Shown here in pieces: positions 41,527-50,166 of a stretch of 64,000 nucleotides of DNA (the stretch's first letter is position 1; every line of letters begins with the position of its first letter). Location: contig NZ_CP015848.1 in assembly GCF_002105535.1 (NCBI RefSeq), positions 1 to 64,000 of the forward strand. Reading direction: 5' to 3'. The stretch is from Magnetospirillum sp. ME-1 (GTDB lineage Bacteria > Pseudomonadota > Alphaproteobacteria > Rhodospirillales > Magnetospirillaceae). The translations under genes were made by a program, and so were the position numbers. The notes under the pieces were generated by a model. The model worked only from the letters and a program-made list of their open reading frames with translations, was not told the DNA's origin and ran no database searches.

Positions 41527-43518
41527 ATGTCCGACCTGTTCCAGCAACTCGCCCCCAAGGCGACCGAATACTCCGCCAAGGACATCGAGGTCCTTGAGGG
41601 GTTAGAGCCCGTCCGCCGCCGTCCCGGCATGTATATCGGCGGCACGGACGACCGTGCGCTTCACCATCTGGTGGCCGAAGTGCTGGACAACGCCATGGAC
41701 GAGGCGGTGGCCGGCCATGCCGGCTGGATCGAGCTGGAACTGGCGGTGGACGGCACCTGCACCGTCCGGGACAACGGCCGCGGCATTCCCATCGACCCCC
41801 ACCCCAAATACCCGGACAAGAGCGCGCTCGAGGTGATCCTCACCACGCTGCATTCGGGCGGCAAGTTCGGCGGCGACGCCTACAAGGTGTCGGGCGGCCT
41901 GCACGGCGTCGGCATCTCGGTGGTCAACGCGCTCTCGGACCAGCTCACCGTCGAGGTGGCCCGCGACCGGGTGCTGTGGTGCCAGCGCTTCTCGCGCGGG
42001 CTGGCCCTGGGGCCCTTGGAGAAGGTGGGGCCGGTGCAGAACCGGCGCGGCACCACCGTGATCTTCCATCCCGACGCCCAGATCTTCGGCGAACGCGCCC
42101 ATTTGCGCCCCGGCCCGCTCTACCGCATGGCCCGCTCCAAGGCCTATCTGTTCAGGGGCGTGCAGATCCGCTGGAAGTGCGACCCGCTCCTGATCAAGGA
42201 CGGCGACGAGATTCCGGTCGAGGACACCCTGCACTTTCCCGGCGGCCTCACCGACTTCCTGAAAGCGGTGCTGAAGGACCGCCCCCTGGTCACCCGGGAC
42301 GTCTTCAACGGCACCGCGCCGCTATCCGACGACATGGGGCAGGTGGAATGGGCGGTGGCCTGGCCCGACGACGACGAGGAAGGCTTCACCAACACCTATT
42401 GCAACACCGTGCCCACCCCTGAGGGCGGCACCCACGAGGCGGGTTTCCGGAACGCGCTCACCCGGGGCCTGCGCGCCTATGGCGAGATGGCCGGCAACAA
42501 GAAGGCCGGCCAGATCACCGCCGAGGACGTCATGGGCGGCGCCTGCGTCATGGTCAGCCTGTTCATCCGCGACCCGCAGTTCCAGGGCCAGACCAAGGAC
42601 AAGCTGGCCAGCGCCGAGGCTACGAGGCTGGTGGAAAACGCGGTCAAGGACCATTTCGACCACTGGCTTTCCGGCGACAAGGCCTCGGCCACCGCGCTGA
42701 TCACCCGCCTGATCGAGCGGGCCGAGGACCGGGCGCGCCGTCGCGCCGCCAAGGAAACCAACCGCAAGACCCCCACCAAGCGTCTGCGCCTGCCCGGCAA
42801 GCTGGCCGATTGCTCGCGCTCGGTCAATGTCGGCACCGAACTGTTCCTGGTGGAGGGCGATTCGGCCGGCGGTTCCGCCAAGTCGGGCCGCAACCGCGAA
42901 ACCCAGGCCATCCTGCCGCTTCGGGGCAAGATCCTCAACGTCGCCTCGGCGTCGACCGACAAGCTGCGCGCCAACCAGGAGCTGAAGGACCTGATGGAGG
43001 CGCTGGGCTGCGGCGCCCGCGACACTTACGACGACGAGAAACTCCGCTACGAGAAGATCATCATCATGACGGACGCCGACGTGGACGGCGCCCACATCGC
43101 CTCGCTGCTGATGACCTTCTTCTATCAGGAAATGCCCGACCTGATCCGCAACGGCCACCTCTACCTGGCCCTGCCGCCGCTCTACCGACTGGCCCACGGC
43201 CAGACCGTGATCTACGGCCGCGACGATGCCCACAAGGAAGAGCTGCTGAAGACCGTCTTCGCCGGCAAGAAGAACGTCGAGATCAGCCGCTTCAAGGGCC
43301 TGGGCGAAATGCCCCCCGCCCAGCTCAAGGAAACCACCATGGACCCCACGAAGCGCACGCTGCTGCGGGTCACCATCCCGTCGGGGCGCACCGAGGAGGA
43401 CCACGAGGAAGCCAAGGACGTGGCCCGCCTGGTGGAAAGCCTGATGGGCAAGAAGGCGGAACTCCGCTTCCAGTTCATCCAGGAACGGGCCAAGTTCGCC
43501 ACGGATCTGGACGTGTAA
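41527..43518 (+). CDS. parE: DNA topoisomerase IV subunit B
   Basis: 663 aa (666 if the ATG at 41518 is used). The GHKL ATPase motifs LDNAMDEAVAGHAGWIELEL and GGLHGVGISVVNALS, the TOPRIM motifs EGDSAGGSAKSGRN and MTDADVDGAHIASLLMTFFY, and the ETTMDP/GLGEMPPAQLK end are all present. It has the ParE length and lacks the GyrB insert. An IS21-like end begins 4 bp after the stop. Confidence 0.93.
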   Translation: MSDLFQQLAPKATEYSAKDIEVLEGLEPVRRRPGMYIGGTDDRALHHLVAEVLDNAMDEAVAGHAGWIELELAVDGTCTVRDNGRGIPIDPHPKYPDKSALEVILTTLHSGGKFGGDAYKVSGGLHGVGISVVNALSDQLTVEVARDRVLWCQRFSRGLALGPLEKVGPVQNRRGTTVIFHPDAQIFGERAHLRPGPLYRMARSKAYLFRGVQIRWKCDPLLIKDGDEIPVEDTLHFPGGLTDFLKAVLKDRPLVTRDVFNGTAPLSDDMGQVEWAVAWPDDDEEGFTNTYCNTVPTPEGGTHEAGFRNALTRGLRAYGEMAGNKKAGQITAEDVMGGACVMVSLFIRDPQFQGQTKDKLASAEATRLVENAVKDHFDHWLSGDKASATALITRLIERAEDRARRRAAKETNRKTPTKRLRLPGKLADCSRSVNVGTELFLVEGDSAGGSAKSGRNRETQAILPLRGKILNVASASTDKLRANQELKDLMEALGCGARDTYDDEKLRYEKIIIMTDADVDGAHIASLLMTFFYQEMPDLIRNGHLYLALPPLYRLAHGQTVIYGRDDAHKEELLKTVFAGKKNVEISRFKGLGEMPPAQLKETTMDPTKRTLLRVTIPSGRTEEDHEEAKDVARLVESLMGKKAELRFQFIQERAKFATDLDV

Positions 43519-43521
43519 CTT

Positions 43522-43566
43522 TGTAGGTTTGCCCATAAGCTGAGAAATTTGGCCATAAGGTGAGAA
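43522..43566 (+). repeat. Left IS21-like end
   Basis: TGTAGGTTTG followed by two units CCCATAAGCTGAGAA (43532-43546) and GCCATAAGGTGAGAA (43552-43566) with a 20-bp period. Confidence 0.65.
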
Positions 43567-43616
43567 TGGCCTGTCTGGCAGGGTGCATCACAGGGCTCGA
43601 GATTTCCCCGCGACAG

Positions 43617-43997
43617 TCAGTCGAAGATATCGAGGAGGCCACGCATCCCGGTCTTGCGATGAGGACCATGGTGCTCGCCATGCCCATGTTTTACGTCGTA
43701 TCCATGCTCACGGTGATGGTCTCCGTCAGCCTGCGGCCGCCCCCATTGATCCGCCGCCGGACGAGAGGCCGCATGGCCCCAGGCCGATAGAGCGCCTCCG
43801 GAGGCGAAGCCTGCCTGTCGGGCCGGGTGGACAGAGGCTTCGTCAGACACATACTCCCGCACAGGTTCGAGCAGTTTCTCCAATTCACCGCGATCGAGCC
43901 AAACACCACGGCATTGCGGGCAGATATCGATCTCCACGCCGGAACGCTGGATGTTGCTCATTCCGACGTTGCAGTTGGGGCATACGAGCAGCGGCAT
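43617..43997 (-). CDS. TFIIB-type zinc-ribbon protein with His-rich tail
   Basis: 126 aa. The N-terminal zinc ribbon (CPNCNVGMSNIQRSGVEIDI, then CPQCRGVWLDRGELEKLLEP) is the zf-TFIIB family. The tail (DGDHHREHGYDVKHGHGEHH) is rich in His and could bind metals. It is the first gene inside the left IS-like end. Function unknown. Confidence 0.85.
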   Translation of the reverse strand: MPLLVCPNCNVGMSNIQRSGVEIDICPQCRGVWLDRGELEKLLEPVREYVSDEASVHPARQAGFASGGALSAWGHAASRPAADQWGRPQADGDHHREHGYDVKHGHGEHHGPHRKTGMRGLLDIFD

Positions 43998-44035
43998 GAC
44001 ATAACCCTCTTCTTGAACTAGGGAGTTGGCTCAGG

Positions 44036-44611
44036 TCAGCGCAGGCCGAACATCCGGCTCAGGCTCCTGTGACCCGCGATCTGGTGAAGTACGCCGAGCA
44101 GCGGATGAACGAGGAGATAAGCCCACATCACCGGCGCCAGGGACTCGTGTACCTCCTTCACCACCCGCAGCGACGGGGAAAGTCCTCCATCCGGCGCCAT
44201 GCCGAGGGACAGGGCCGTCCCGGTGGCGGCCATGGCCAACGCCAGCAGCAACCCCAGCCCCTGCACCGCGGCCGGCAGAGCCCTGGGTTCGTCACCGCCG
44301 GGCAGGCGCCCCCGCAGCGCTTCGCGCCCGGTCTCGGCGATATCGCGGCCGAGTTGGTTCAGCCGGGCCCCGGAGAACCACGGGAACAGCAGCAGCGCGT
44401 CACCACGGGCCAGCGTCCGGCCCACCGCCCACAGCCAGTGGATGGAAACGATTCCCAGGAGTGCGATCCCCACCCATTCGTGGACTTCGTACCATTGATT
44501 GGGCAAGCGTCCCGGCTTGGGATAGATCATCACCAGGCTGGTGATCATCTGCAGCGAAACGCCAAGGGCGACGCAGGCATGGAGAAGCTTGGTCAAAGGA
44601 TCGTACTTCAT
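44036..44611 (-). CDS. Cytochrome b561-type di-heme membrane protein
   Basis: 191 aa from the ATG at 44611, with a GGAG nearby. Membrane helices with heme-candidate histidines: KLLHACVALGVSLQMITSLV, YEVHEWVGIALLGIVSIHWL and VKEVHESLAPVMWAYLLVHP, then LGVLHQIAGHRSL. This fits bacterial cytochrome b561 as an electron carrier in the inner membrane. It is 13 bp downstream of the PepSY-like gene. Confidence 0.85.
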   Translation of the reverse strand: MKYDPLTKLLHACVALGVSLQMITSLVMIYPKPGRLPNQWYEVHEWVGIALLGIVSIHWLWAVGRTLARGDALLLFPWFSGARLNQLGRDIAETGREALRGRLPGGDEPRALPAAVQGLGLLLALAMAATGTALSLGMAPDGGLSPSLRVVKEVHESLAPVMWAYLLVHPLLGVLHQIAGHRSLSRMFGLR

Positions 44612-44624
44612 GGAAAACTCCGAA

Positions 44625-45074
44625 TCAGGGGCGAGGCTCGCCGGTCTTGGCATCGAGGACAACGGTCCTGGCGTTCCCACCCATCACGAGATCGACGTGG
44701 TAGCTGCCCTCCAGATAGCGGATGGCGGTGATGCCGCTGTCTCCGGGGCCGGATAGCTTCCGGACCACCTGCAACGCCGTCATGACATCGCCCGGGATGG
44801 GGGCGGTAAGGCGCTCGACGGGGAAATCATCGCGCATCTCGCCCGTAACGGCGTCGAATCCTGCGGTCATCGCTCCGCCCCGCGGGGTTCGCAGCACCAC
44901 GCCCCACCATGGGGCCCGATAGGAGATGCCTCGCACGTCGAAACGCTGGGCGTGCAGCTTCTCCAGAACGGCCCGCAGCGGCATGGCATCGGGGGGTGGG
45001 GTTTGCGCTGCCGCACCCAATGCCGAAATCACCAGCATCAACCCGGCGGCCGCCAATGTTCCGATGTGCCTCAT
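44625..45074 (-). CDS. Exported PepSY-like protein
   Basis: 149 aa from the ATG at 45074. Signal peptide (GTLAAAGLMLVISALGAAAQ) then a PepSY-like fold with YHVDLVMGGNARTVVLDAKT. PepSY proteins commonly pair with b-type cytochromes, and this one precedes a b561 gene. Its role may be in periplasmic electron transfer or proteolysis control. Confidence 0.7.
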   Translation of the reverse strand: MRHIGTLAAAGLMLVISALGAAAQTPPPDAMPLRAVLEKLHAQRFDVRGISYRAPWWGVVLRTPRGGAMTAGFDAVTGEMRDDFPVERLTAPIPGDVMTALQVVRKLSGPGDSGITAIRYLEGSYHVDLVMGGNARTVVLDAKTGEPRP

Positions 45075-45295
45075 TCTCTGCAGCCTTCCACGGTCAGTGA
45101 CAGGGCGGTTTGCCGCTTTCATCGGCACCACTCCCCCATAGGCTAGCGCACATCACCTGAACGGCCCCCGACTCTGCGGTTCATGCTGGGTTCAGGTTCG
45201 GTGGCGTAATGTGGGACGAAGCACTCACCCCGGCCCGGACCCGACGCAAATCCGCGTGATCCATGCCGAGCGGGGCATACCCCTATCGCTCCCGG
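45075..45295. promoter_or_regulatory. Divergent intergenic region
   Basis: About 220 bp between the leftward PepSY gene and the rightward YchJ-like gene. It should hold both promoters. No palindrome or known box was identified. Confidence 0.35.
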
Positions 45296-45820
45296 ATGAA
45301 CCAGCAGACGGAGACATCCTTGACCGCAGACTCATTCTCGGCCTGCCCCTGCGGTTCCGGCCTGGCGTTCGACGCCTGTTGCGGACCGATTATCGACGGC
45401 GTTCCCGCGCCTACGGCCGAAGCCCTGATGCGGGCCCGCTACAGCGCCTTCGTCGGCCGCCGGATCGGCGACTTCCTCCTGGAGACCCTGGCCCCCGAGA
45501 AGCGGGGCGAGTTCAATCTCCGCGAGGTCGAGCTTTCGGCGCGCGACGCCAGGGGGATGGGATTTGACGTCCGGGCCGTCGATGGCGGGGGAACCGATGA
45601 TGATCACGGTTCTGTGGAATACGTGGCCCGGTTCAAAATTCGGGATCAGGTTCAGCTCCATCACGAGATCGCGACCTTCCGGCGCGAAGACGGGCGTTGG
45701 CTTTACGTCGACGGCCGGGTCAATCCCAAGGCAGAGCCCCGTCAGGTCTCCAAGGTGGGACGCAACGACCCGTGCCCTTGCGGCTCGGGGCTGAAATTCA
45801 AGAAGTGTTGCGGCGCCTGA
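45296..45820 (+). CDS. YchJ/UPF0225 family SEC-C motif protein
   Basis: 174 aa from the ATG at 45296. SEC-C-type Cys clusters at both ends: [15 protein letters not shown] and [20 protein letters not shown]. Between them lies a cystatin/NTF2-like fold with [19 protein letters not shown] and [14 protein letters not shown]. This layout is the YchJ (UPF0225) family. Function is unknown; zinc-binding by SEC-C is established in the family. Confidence 0.9.
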   Translation: MNQQTETSLTADSFSACPCGSGLAFDACCGPIIDGVPAPTAEALMRARYSAFVGRRIGDFLLETLAPEKRGEFNLREVELSARDARGMGFDVRAVDGGGTDDDHGSVEYVARFKIRDQVQLHHEIATFRREDGRWLYVDGRVNPKAEPRQVSKVGRNDPCPCGSGLKFKKCCGA

Positions 45821-45841
45821 GCCTGGAAGAGGGGGGACGGG

Positions 45842-46591
45842 ATGCGGCACTTCCGCTGTACGGCCTGTGGGAAATGTTGCGCCGGCTGGCTGCCTTTGAC
45901 CATCTCGGATGCCCTGCTCCATGCCGGCCGTTTTCCCCTGGCCGTGGTCTGGACGCCGGTTCGCCAGGCCGCCAAGGACTTCGCCGCCACCGAAAGACTG
46001 GGCTTCACCTTCCGTACTCCCGACAAGAAGACTGTGGCGGTCAGGATCTGCCCGACCGCCTACATTCCCCCCACCATGACCTGTCCGGCGCTCACCGCCG
46101 ACAACCTGTGCGCCATCCATGGGGCCAAGCCCCTGCGGTGCAAGGCCATGCCGTTCTTTCCCTATCGGGACGAGGGGCATCAGGCGGACCTGCTGATTCC
46201 GCGCGCCGGCTGGGATTGCGACGTCTCGCCATTGGCGCCTTCCGTCTATGACGGCAAGACCATTGTCGACCGGGCCGATTTCGATGCCGAACGGGCAGAG
46301 CTGTTGGCTCAGGCCCCCCTGATCCGGTCCTATGCCCAACGGCTCCTGGAGACGGTTCCCGCCATGGGAGGCAGCCTCGCCAAAGCCCTCCTCAAGCCGG
46401 GCGGGGGGCATGTCGCCGTAAGTTTCGCCTCGCTCCTGCGGCATTTGCCGAACGAGGATCGGAGCCGAATCGCCGCCCGGCAGATCGGGGCCCTGACGGA
46501 GGCATCCCACAGGCTCGGGACAGAATCCGGCTGGGCCGAATATCGCCGGAATTATCAGGACTGGGCCTGGGAAATGGAGCGCCTGACCTGA
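45842..46591 (+). CDS. YkgJ-type Cys-cluster protein
   Basis: 249 aa. It begins with the CxxCxxCC-type cluster CTACGKCCAGW, followed by MTCPALTADNLCAIHGAKPL then RCKAMPFFPY. This matches the YkgJ (zinc- or iron-cluster) family. The last 100 residues are helical and not typical. It is 21 bp after the YchJ-like gene and may be co-transcribed. Confidence 0.85.
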   Translation: MRHFRCTACGKCCAGWLPLTISDALLHAGRFPLAVVWTPVRQAAKDFAATERLGFTFRTPDKKTVAVRICPTAYIPPTMTCPALTADNLCAIHGAKPLRCKAMPFFPYRDEGHQADLLIPRAGWDCDVSPLAPSVYDGKTIVDRADFDAERAELLAQAPLIRSYAQRLLETVPAMGGSLAKALLKPGGGHVAVSFASLLRHLPNEDRSRIAARQIGALTEASHRLGTESGWAEYRRNYQDWAWEMERLT

Positions 46592-46665
46592 CGCTCATTC
46601 CGAAAGGCGTAGGATTTATCTGAGTTTGGTCATACTTCTGTTGATCTAATGACATTTGTCAAAAG

Positions 46666-49560
46666 ATGCTAATGAACCGCCACGTTGAACGGCGACAGAT
46701 GATCCACGCCATGCCGGCAGTATTTCAAAAGCTCGACCTCAAGACCAAGATCGTCGCGGCCTGCGTCGGCCTGTTCGTCGCCGCCATCTGGCTGCTGGCC
46801 CACGACGTGGCGGAAGAAGTGCGCGACGACGTCAAGGCCGTGGTCGCCGCCGAGCAGACCGCCCTGGTCGAGCACATCACCGACAGCCTTGAGGAGGAAA
46901 GCAAACTCCGCATCAACACGCTGAAGGATGTGGCGTCCCTGATCTCCCCGGAAATGATGGAAGACCGCGAGCGCCTGGGGGCGAAGCTGGCCGAGTTCAA
47001 GCATATCGGCCGCCTGTTCAATCTAGGGCTGTCGGTGGTTTCCCGCCAGGGAATCGGCTTCGTCGACTTTCCCGCCCTGAAAGGCCGGGCCGGATCTGAT
47101 TTTTCCGGTGAAGACTATTTCCAGGCCATCCTGGCCGGCGAGGATGTCGCCATCGGCCGCCCGCGCCTGGGGCGGTTCAGCAATCGCCCGGTCGTTTTGC
47201 TGGCCGTCCCGATCCGGGGGGCGGCCAACGAGGCCATCGGCGTCCTGGTGGGGGCCAATTCCGTCTCGGACAGCGATTTCTTCACCGAGATCATTCCCCG
47301 GCAGAGCCGCCTGGACGGGGAATTCCATATCGTTTCTCTCCGTGACCGCCTTTACGTCGCCTCTACCCGGAAGGACCGCATCCTCCAGCCTCTTCCGCCC
47401 TTGGGGGTGAACCGCATGCTCGATCGCTACGTGGAGGGCTATGAGGGATCGGGGATTTCCATCAATTCCGAGGGTGTGGAAGTTCTCAGTTCCTCTAGGC
47501 GGATCGAGAGTACGGGATGGGCCGTCATTGCCACCCTTCCGACTTCCATCGCCTTTGCCCCCATCCGTCGCCTGGAGTTCGAGATCTACCAGGATGCCGC
47601 GCTGGCGTCGGTCATCATCGCTGTGTTGCTGTGGCTGTTCGTCCGGCGCCAGTTGCGGCCGCTGGAACACGCGGCCGAAATGCTCAACGCCATGGCCACG
47701 GGCAACCGCCCCTTAAGCCCCCTGCCGGTCGAGGGCGGGCCGGAAATCCGCCAGGTGCTGGACAGTTTCAACAAGTTCCACGAGCGCATCAGGGCCCAGA
47801 AGCAGTCTCTGCGCGACAATGCCGAACAGCTTGCGCTGGCGGCGTCGGTGTTCGACGGCACCAGCGAGGCCATCGCCATCACCAATGCGGACGGCCTGAT
47901 CCTCAGCGTCAACAAGCCCTTCTGCCGCCTGACCGGCTACGAGTTGGAGGAACTGGTTGGCCGGAATCCGAACATCTTGAAATCCGGCCGCCACGATTCC
48001 GACTTCTATGCCGAGATGTGGCGGTCGATCACCGCCACGGGAAACTGGTCGGGCGAGGTGTGGAACCGCCGCAAGAACGGCGAGGTCTATCCCGAACGCC
48101 TGACCATCTCGACCATTTACGATGCCGAGGGCCAGGTCCAGCGCCGGGTCGCCATCGCCTCGGACATCACCGAGCAGAAAAAGGCCGAGGAGATCATCTG
48201 GCACCAGGCCAACCATGATCTGCTGACCGGCCTGCCCAATCGCCGCCGCTTCCTTGAACTGCTGCGCCAGGATCTGGCGCATGCCGACAGTCTTCCGGAC
48301 ATGGTGGTGGGCGTCCTTCTAGTCGATCTCGACCGCTTCAAGGAGGTCAACGACACCCTGGGACACGCCATCGGCGACCAGTTGCTGCTGGAGGTGGCGC
48401 GCCGGATCAGGTCCTGCCTGTCGGAAAAGGACGTCATCGGCCATCTGGGGGCCGACGAGTTCATCATCTCCATGATCGACGACCTGGGCACCGCCCGTCT
48501 GGAGGCGGCCATCGCGGCGATTCGCATGGTCATCGCCGAACCCTTCCGCTCGGGAAGCGACACCATCCATCTGACCGCCAGCATCGGTATCACCGCCTAT
48601 CCCACCGATGGCGGGGATATCGAGGAATTGCTGCGCAACGTCGATCAGGCGGTGCGCGAAGCCAAGAATGGCGGGCGCGACCGTTCGTGCTGCTTCACCG
48701 AATCCATGCGGGAAGCCGGGCAGACCAGACTGCAACTGGCCAACGATCTCCGAGCCGCGCTGTCCGAAGGGCAATTCGAGGTCTACTACCAGCCCATCAT
48801 CGACATGCCGTCGCGGACCATCGTCAAGGCCGAGGCTTTGCTGCGCTGGCGCCATCCGGAGCGCGGATTCGTCAGCCCCGCAATCTTCATTCCCATCGCC
48901 GAGGAAACCGGCCTGATCTCGGATATCGGCAATTGGGTGTTCCGCCAGGCGGCCGCCACGGCTAGGCGGCTGTGCGATCGCTGCCGCTATGTGGAGGGAG
49001 GCATCTGCCGCAAGGAGGAAATTGCGGGACCGGCGGCGCCTTGCCTATTCCAGATCGCCGTCAACAAGTCGCCCCGCCAGTTCTTCTCAGGCTTCAGCCA
49101 TCTGGAATGGGCCGAGCATCTGCGCGAGTTGAACATCTCGCCCCAATGCATCTCCATCGAAGTCACCGAGGGCTTGCTGCTGGGCCAGCACGCGGAAGTG
49201 ATGGAGCGCCTGGCCAAGTTCCGCGCCGCCGGCATGCAGATCGCGCTCGACGATTTCGGCACCGGCTATTCCGCCATGTCCTATCTGAAGCGCTTCGACA
49301 TCGACTACATCAAGATCGACCAGTCCTTCGTCCGCGACATGACCATCGATTCCAGTGATCGCGCCATCGCCGAAGCCATCATCGTCATGGCCCACCGGCT
49401 GGGCATGAAAGTGGTGGCGGAAGGAATCGAGACCGAGGAGCAATATGCTCTGCTGGCGGCGGCCGGGTGCGATTTCGGCCAGGGCTATCTCTTCGCCAGA
49501 CCCATGCCGGCGGATCAATTCGAAGCCCTGGCGGGTGGAAATTGTCCTCAGACACAATAA
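46666..49560 (+). CDS. Membrane PAS-GGDEF-EAL protein with Cys-rich EAL insert
   Basis: 964 aa. N-terminal membrane helix ([18 protein letters not shown]), periplasmic Cache-like sensor, second membrane helix, PAS ([20 protein letters not shown]), GGDEF and EAL. The cyclase signature reads GADEF instead of GGDEF, so diguanylate cyclase activity is doubtful. EAL motifs are intact: [28 protein letters not shown] and EGIETEEQ. Cys770, 773, 781 and 793 lie in a loop that is normally short, next to NKSPRQFF. It is probably a c-di-GMP phosphodiesterase with sensory input. The start codon is not strongly marked. Confidence 0.88.
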   Translation: MLMNRHVERRQMIHAMPAVFQKLDLKTKIVAACVGLFVAAIWLLAHDVAEEVRDDVKAVVAAEQTALVEHITDSLEEESKLRINTLKDVASLISPEMMEDRERLGAKLAEFKHIGRLFNLGLSVVSRQGIGFVDFPALKGRAGSDFSGEDYFQAILAGEDVAIGRPRLGRFSNRPVVLLAVPIRGAANEAIGVLVGANSVSDSDFFTEIIPRQSRLDGEFHIVSLRDRLYVASTRKDRILQPLPPLGVNRMLDRYVEGYEGSGISINSEGVEVLSSSRRIESTGWAVIATLPTSIAFAPIRRLEFEIYQDAALASVIIAVLLWLFVRRQLRPLEHAAEMLNAMATGNRPLSPLPVEGGPEIRQVLDSFNKFHERIRAQKQSLRDNAEQLALAASVFDGTSEAIAITNADGLILSVNKPFCRLTGYELEELVGRNPNILKSGRHDSDFYAEMWRSITATGNWSGEVWNRRKNGEVYPERLTISTIYDAEGQVQRRVAIASDITEQKKAEEIIWHQANHDLLTGLPNRRRFLELLRQDLAHADSLPDMVVGVLLVDLDRFKEVNDTLGHAIGDQLLLEVARRIRSCLSEKDVIGHLGADEFIISMIDDLGTARLEAAIAAIRMVIAEPFRSGSDTIHLTASIGITAYPTDGGDIEELLRNVDQAVREAKNGGRDRSCCFTESMREAGQTRLQLANDLRAALSEGQFEVYYQPIIDMPSRTIVKAEALLRWRHPERGFVSPAIFIPIAEETGLISDIGNWVFRQAAATARRLCDRCRYVEGGICRKEEIAGPAAPCLFQIAVNKSPRQFFSGFSHLEWAEHLRELNISPQCISIEVTEGLLLGQHAEVMERLAKFRAAGMQIALDDFGTGYSAMSYLKRFDIDYIKIDQSFVRDMTIDSSDRAIAEAIIVMAHRLGMKVVAEGIETEEQYALLAAAGCDFGQGYLFARPMPADQFEALAGGNCPQTQ

Positions 49561-49962
49561 GGATCGGTGCTGGCACGCCCGAAAAAGGGGCGGAGAAGAG
49601 GAGATCCGGCCCCCCCCTGAAAACCCTATCACCCCTCATTCTGCAGATACTGGTCGACAGGGGGCACAATGCACGATGACTGAGCAGCCAAGGATCGCAG
49701 ACGGAACGGGGATCACTTCGGCCTCTGGAAACGGGCGCTCCGCAAGCCTTGGCCAGAGACCGTCCGTCACGGCTTCGACGAGAGGCTCGACCGACCGCAG
49801 TTGTTCTACATGGCATTTTGAAGCAGGAACCTGGGAGGCGCATCTTTCTTGAGACTGACGTCGCCAGACGGCATCACTCAGCAAAAATCCACAGCCTAGA
49901 CAGAGACGCCATATGTGGTATGTTTTTCCGACGATCGGCGCACCATATTGCGTGCCTGAGTT
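49561..49962. other. Non-coding or degenerate stretch before the right IS-like end
   Basis: About 400 bp with no convincing gene. An 82-codon minus frame (49636-49884) and overlapping plus frames show no family. It may be a remnant of IS DNA. Confidence 0.35.
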
Positions 49963-50039
49963 TTCCCAACTTGCGCCCTGATTTTGTGGTTTTTTCTCAA
50001 TTTACGGCCATATGTTCTCACCTTATGCCCAAACCTACA
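49963..50039 (-). repeat. Right IS21-like end
   Basis: In minus orientation: TGTAGGTTTG, then units GGGCATAAGGTGAGAA (50015-50030), GGCCGTAAATTGAGAA (49994-50009) and GGGCGCAAGTTGGGAA (49963-49978). It is the inverted counterpart of the left end at 43522. Confidence 0.65.
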
Positions 50040-50166
50040 TCTAGCTGCCTCGGTCAGCGGTGAATCTTTTGTGTCGGCCCAATCGCATCTTGGACGCAGC
50101 GGCCAACCCTGATTAGGCTGCGGCCACGTTACCCGACCCGACCACCACGCCATATTGGAGCGCCCC

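Larger units (their letters stand above)
43522..50039. mobile_element. 6.5-kb segment bounded by inverted IS21-like ends, no transposase
   Basis: TGTAGGTTTG starts at 43522, and its inverted copy ends in CCTACA at 50039. Inside each end lie repeats of the form CATAAGNTGAGAA spaced about 20 bp: 43532 and 43552 on the left; 50015-50030, 49994-50009 and 49963-49978 on the right. This end layout (TG..CA plus internal spaced repeats) is like IS21-family elements. Six passenger genes lie between and no istA/istB. No target duplication is visible, so it may be two remnants of separate insertions. Confidence 0.5.

Noticed and set aside
43475-43687. A minus frame over the parE stop and the left IS-like end
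   Set aside because: It crosses the end of parE on the wrong strand and has no recognisable product.
49636-49884. An 82-codon minus frame near the right IS-like end
   Set aside because: No match to istA/istB or any other family and no start signal.
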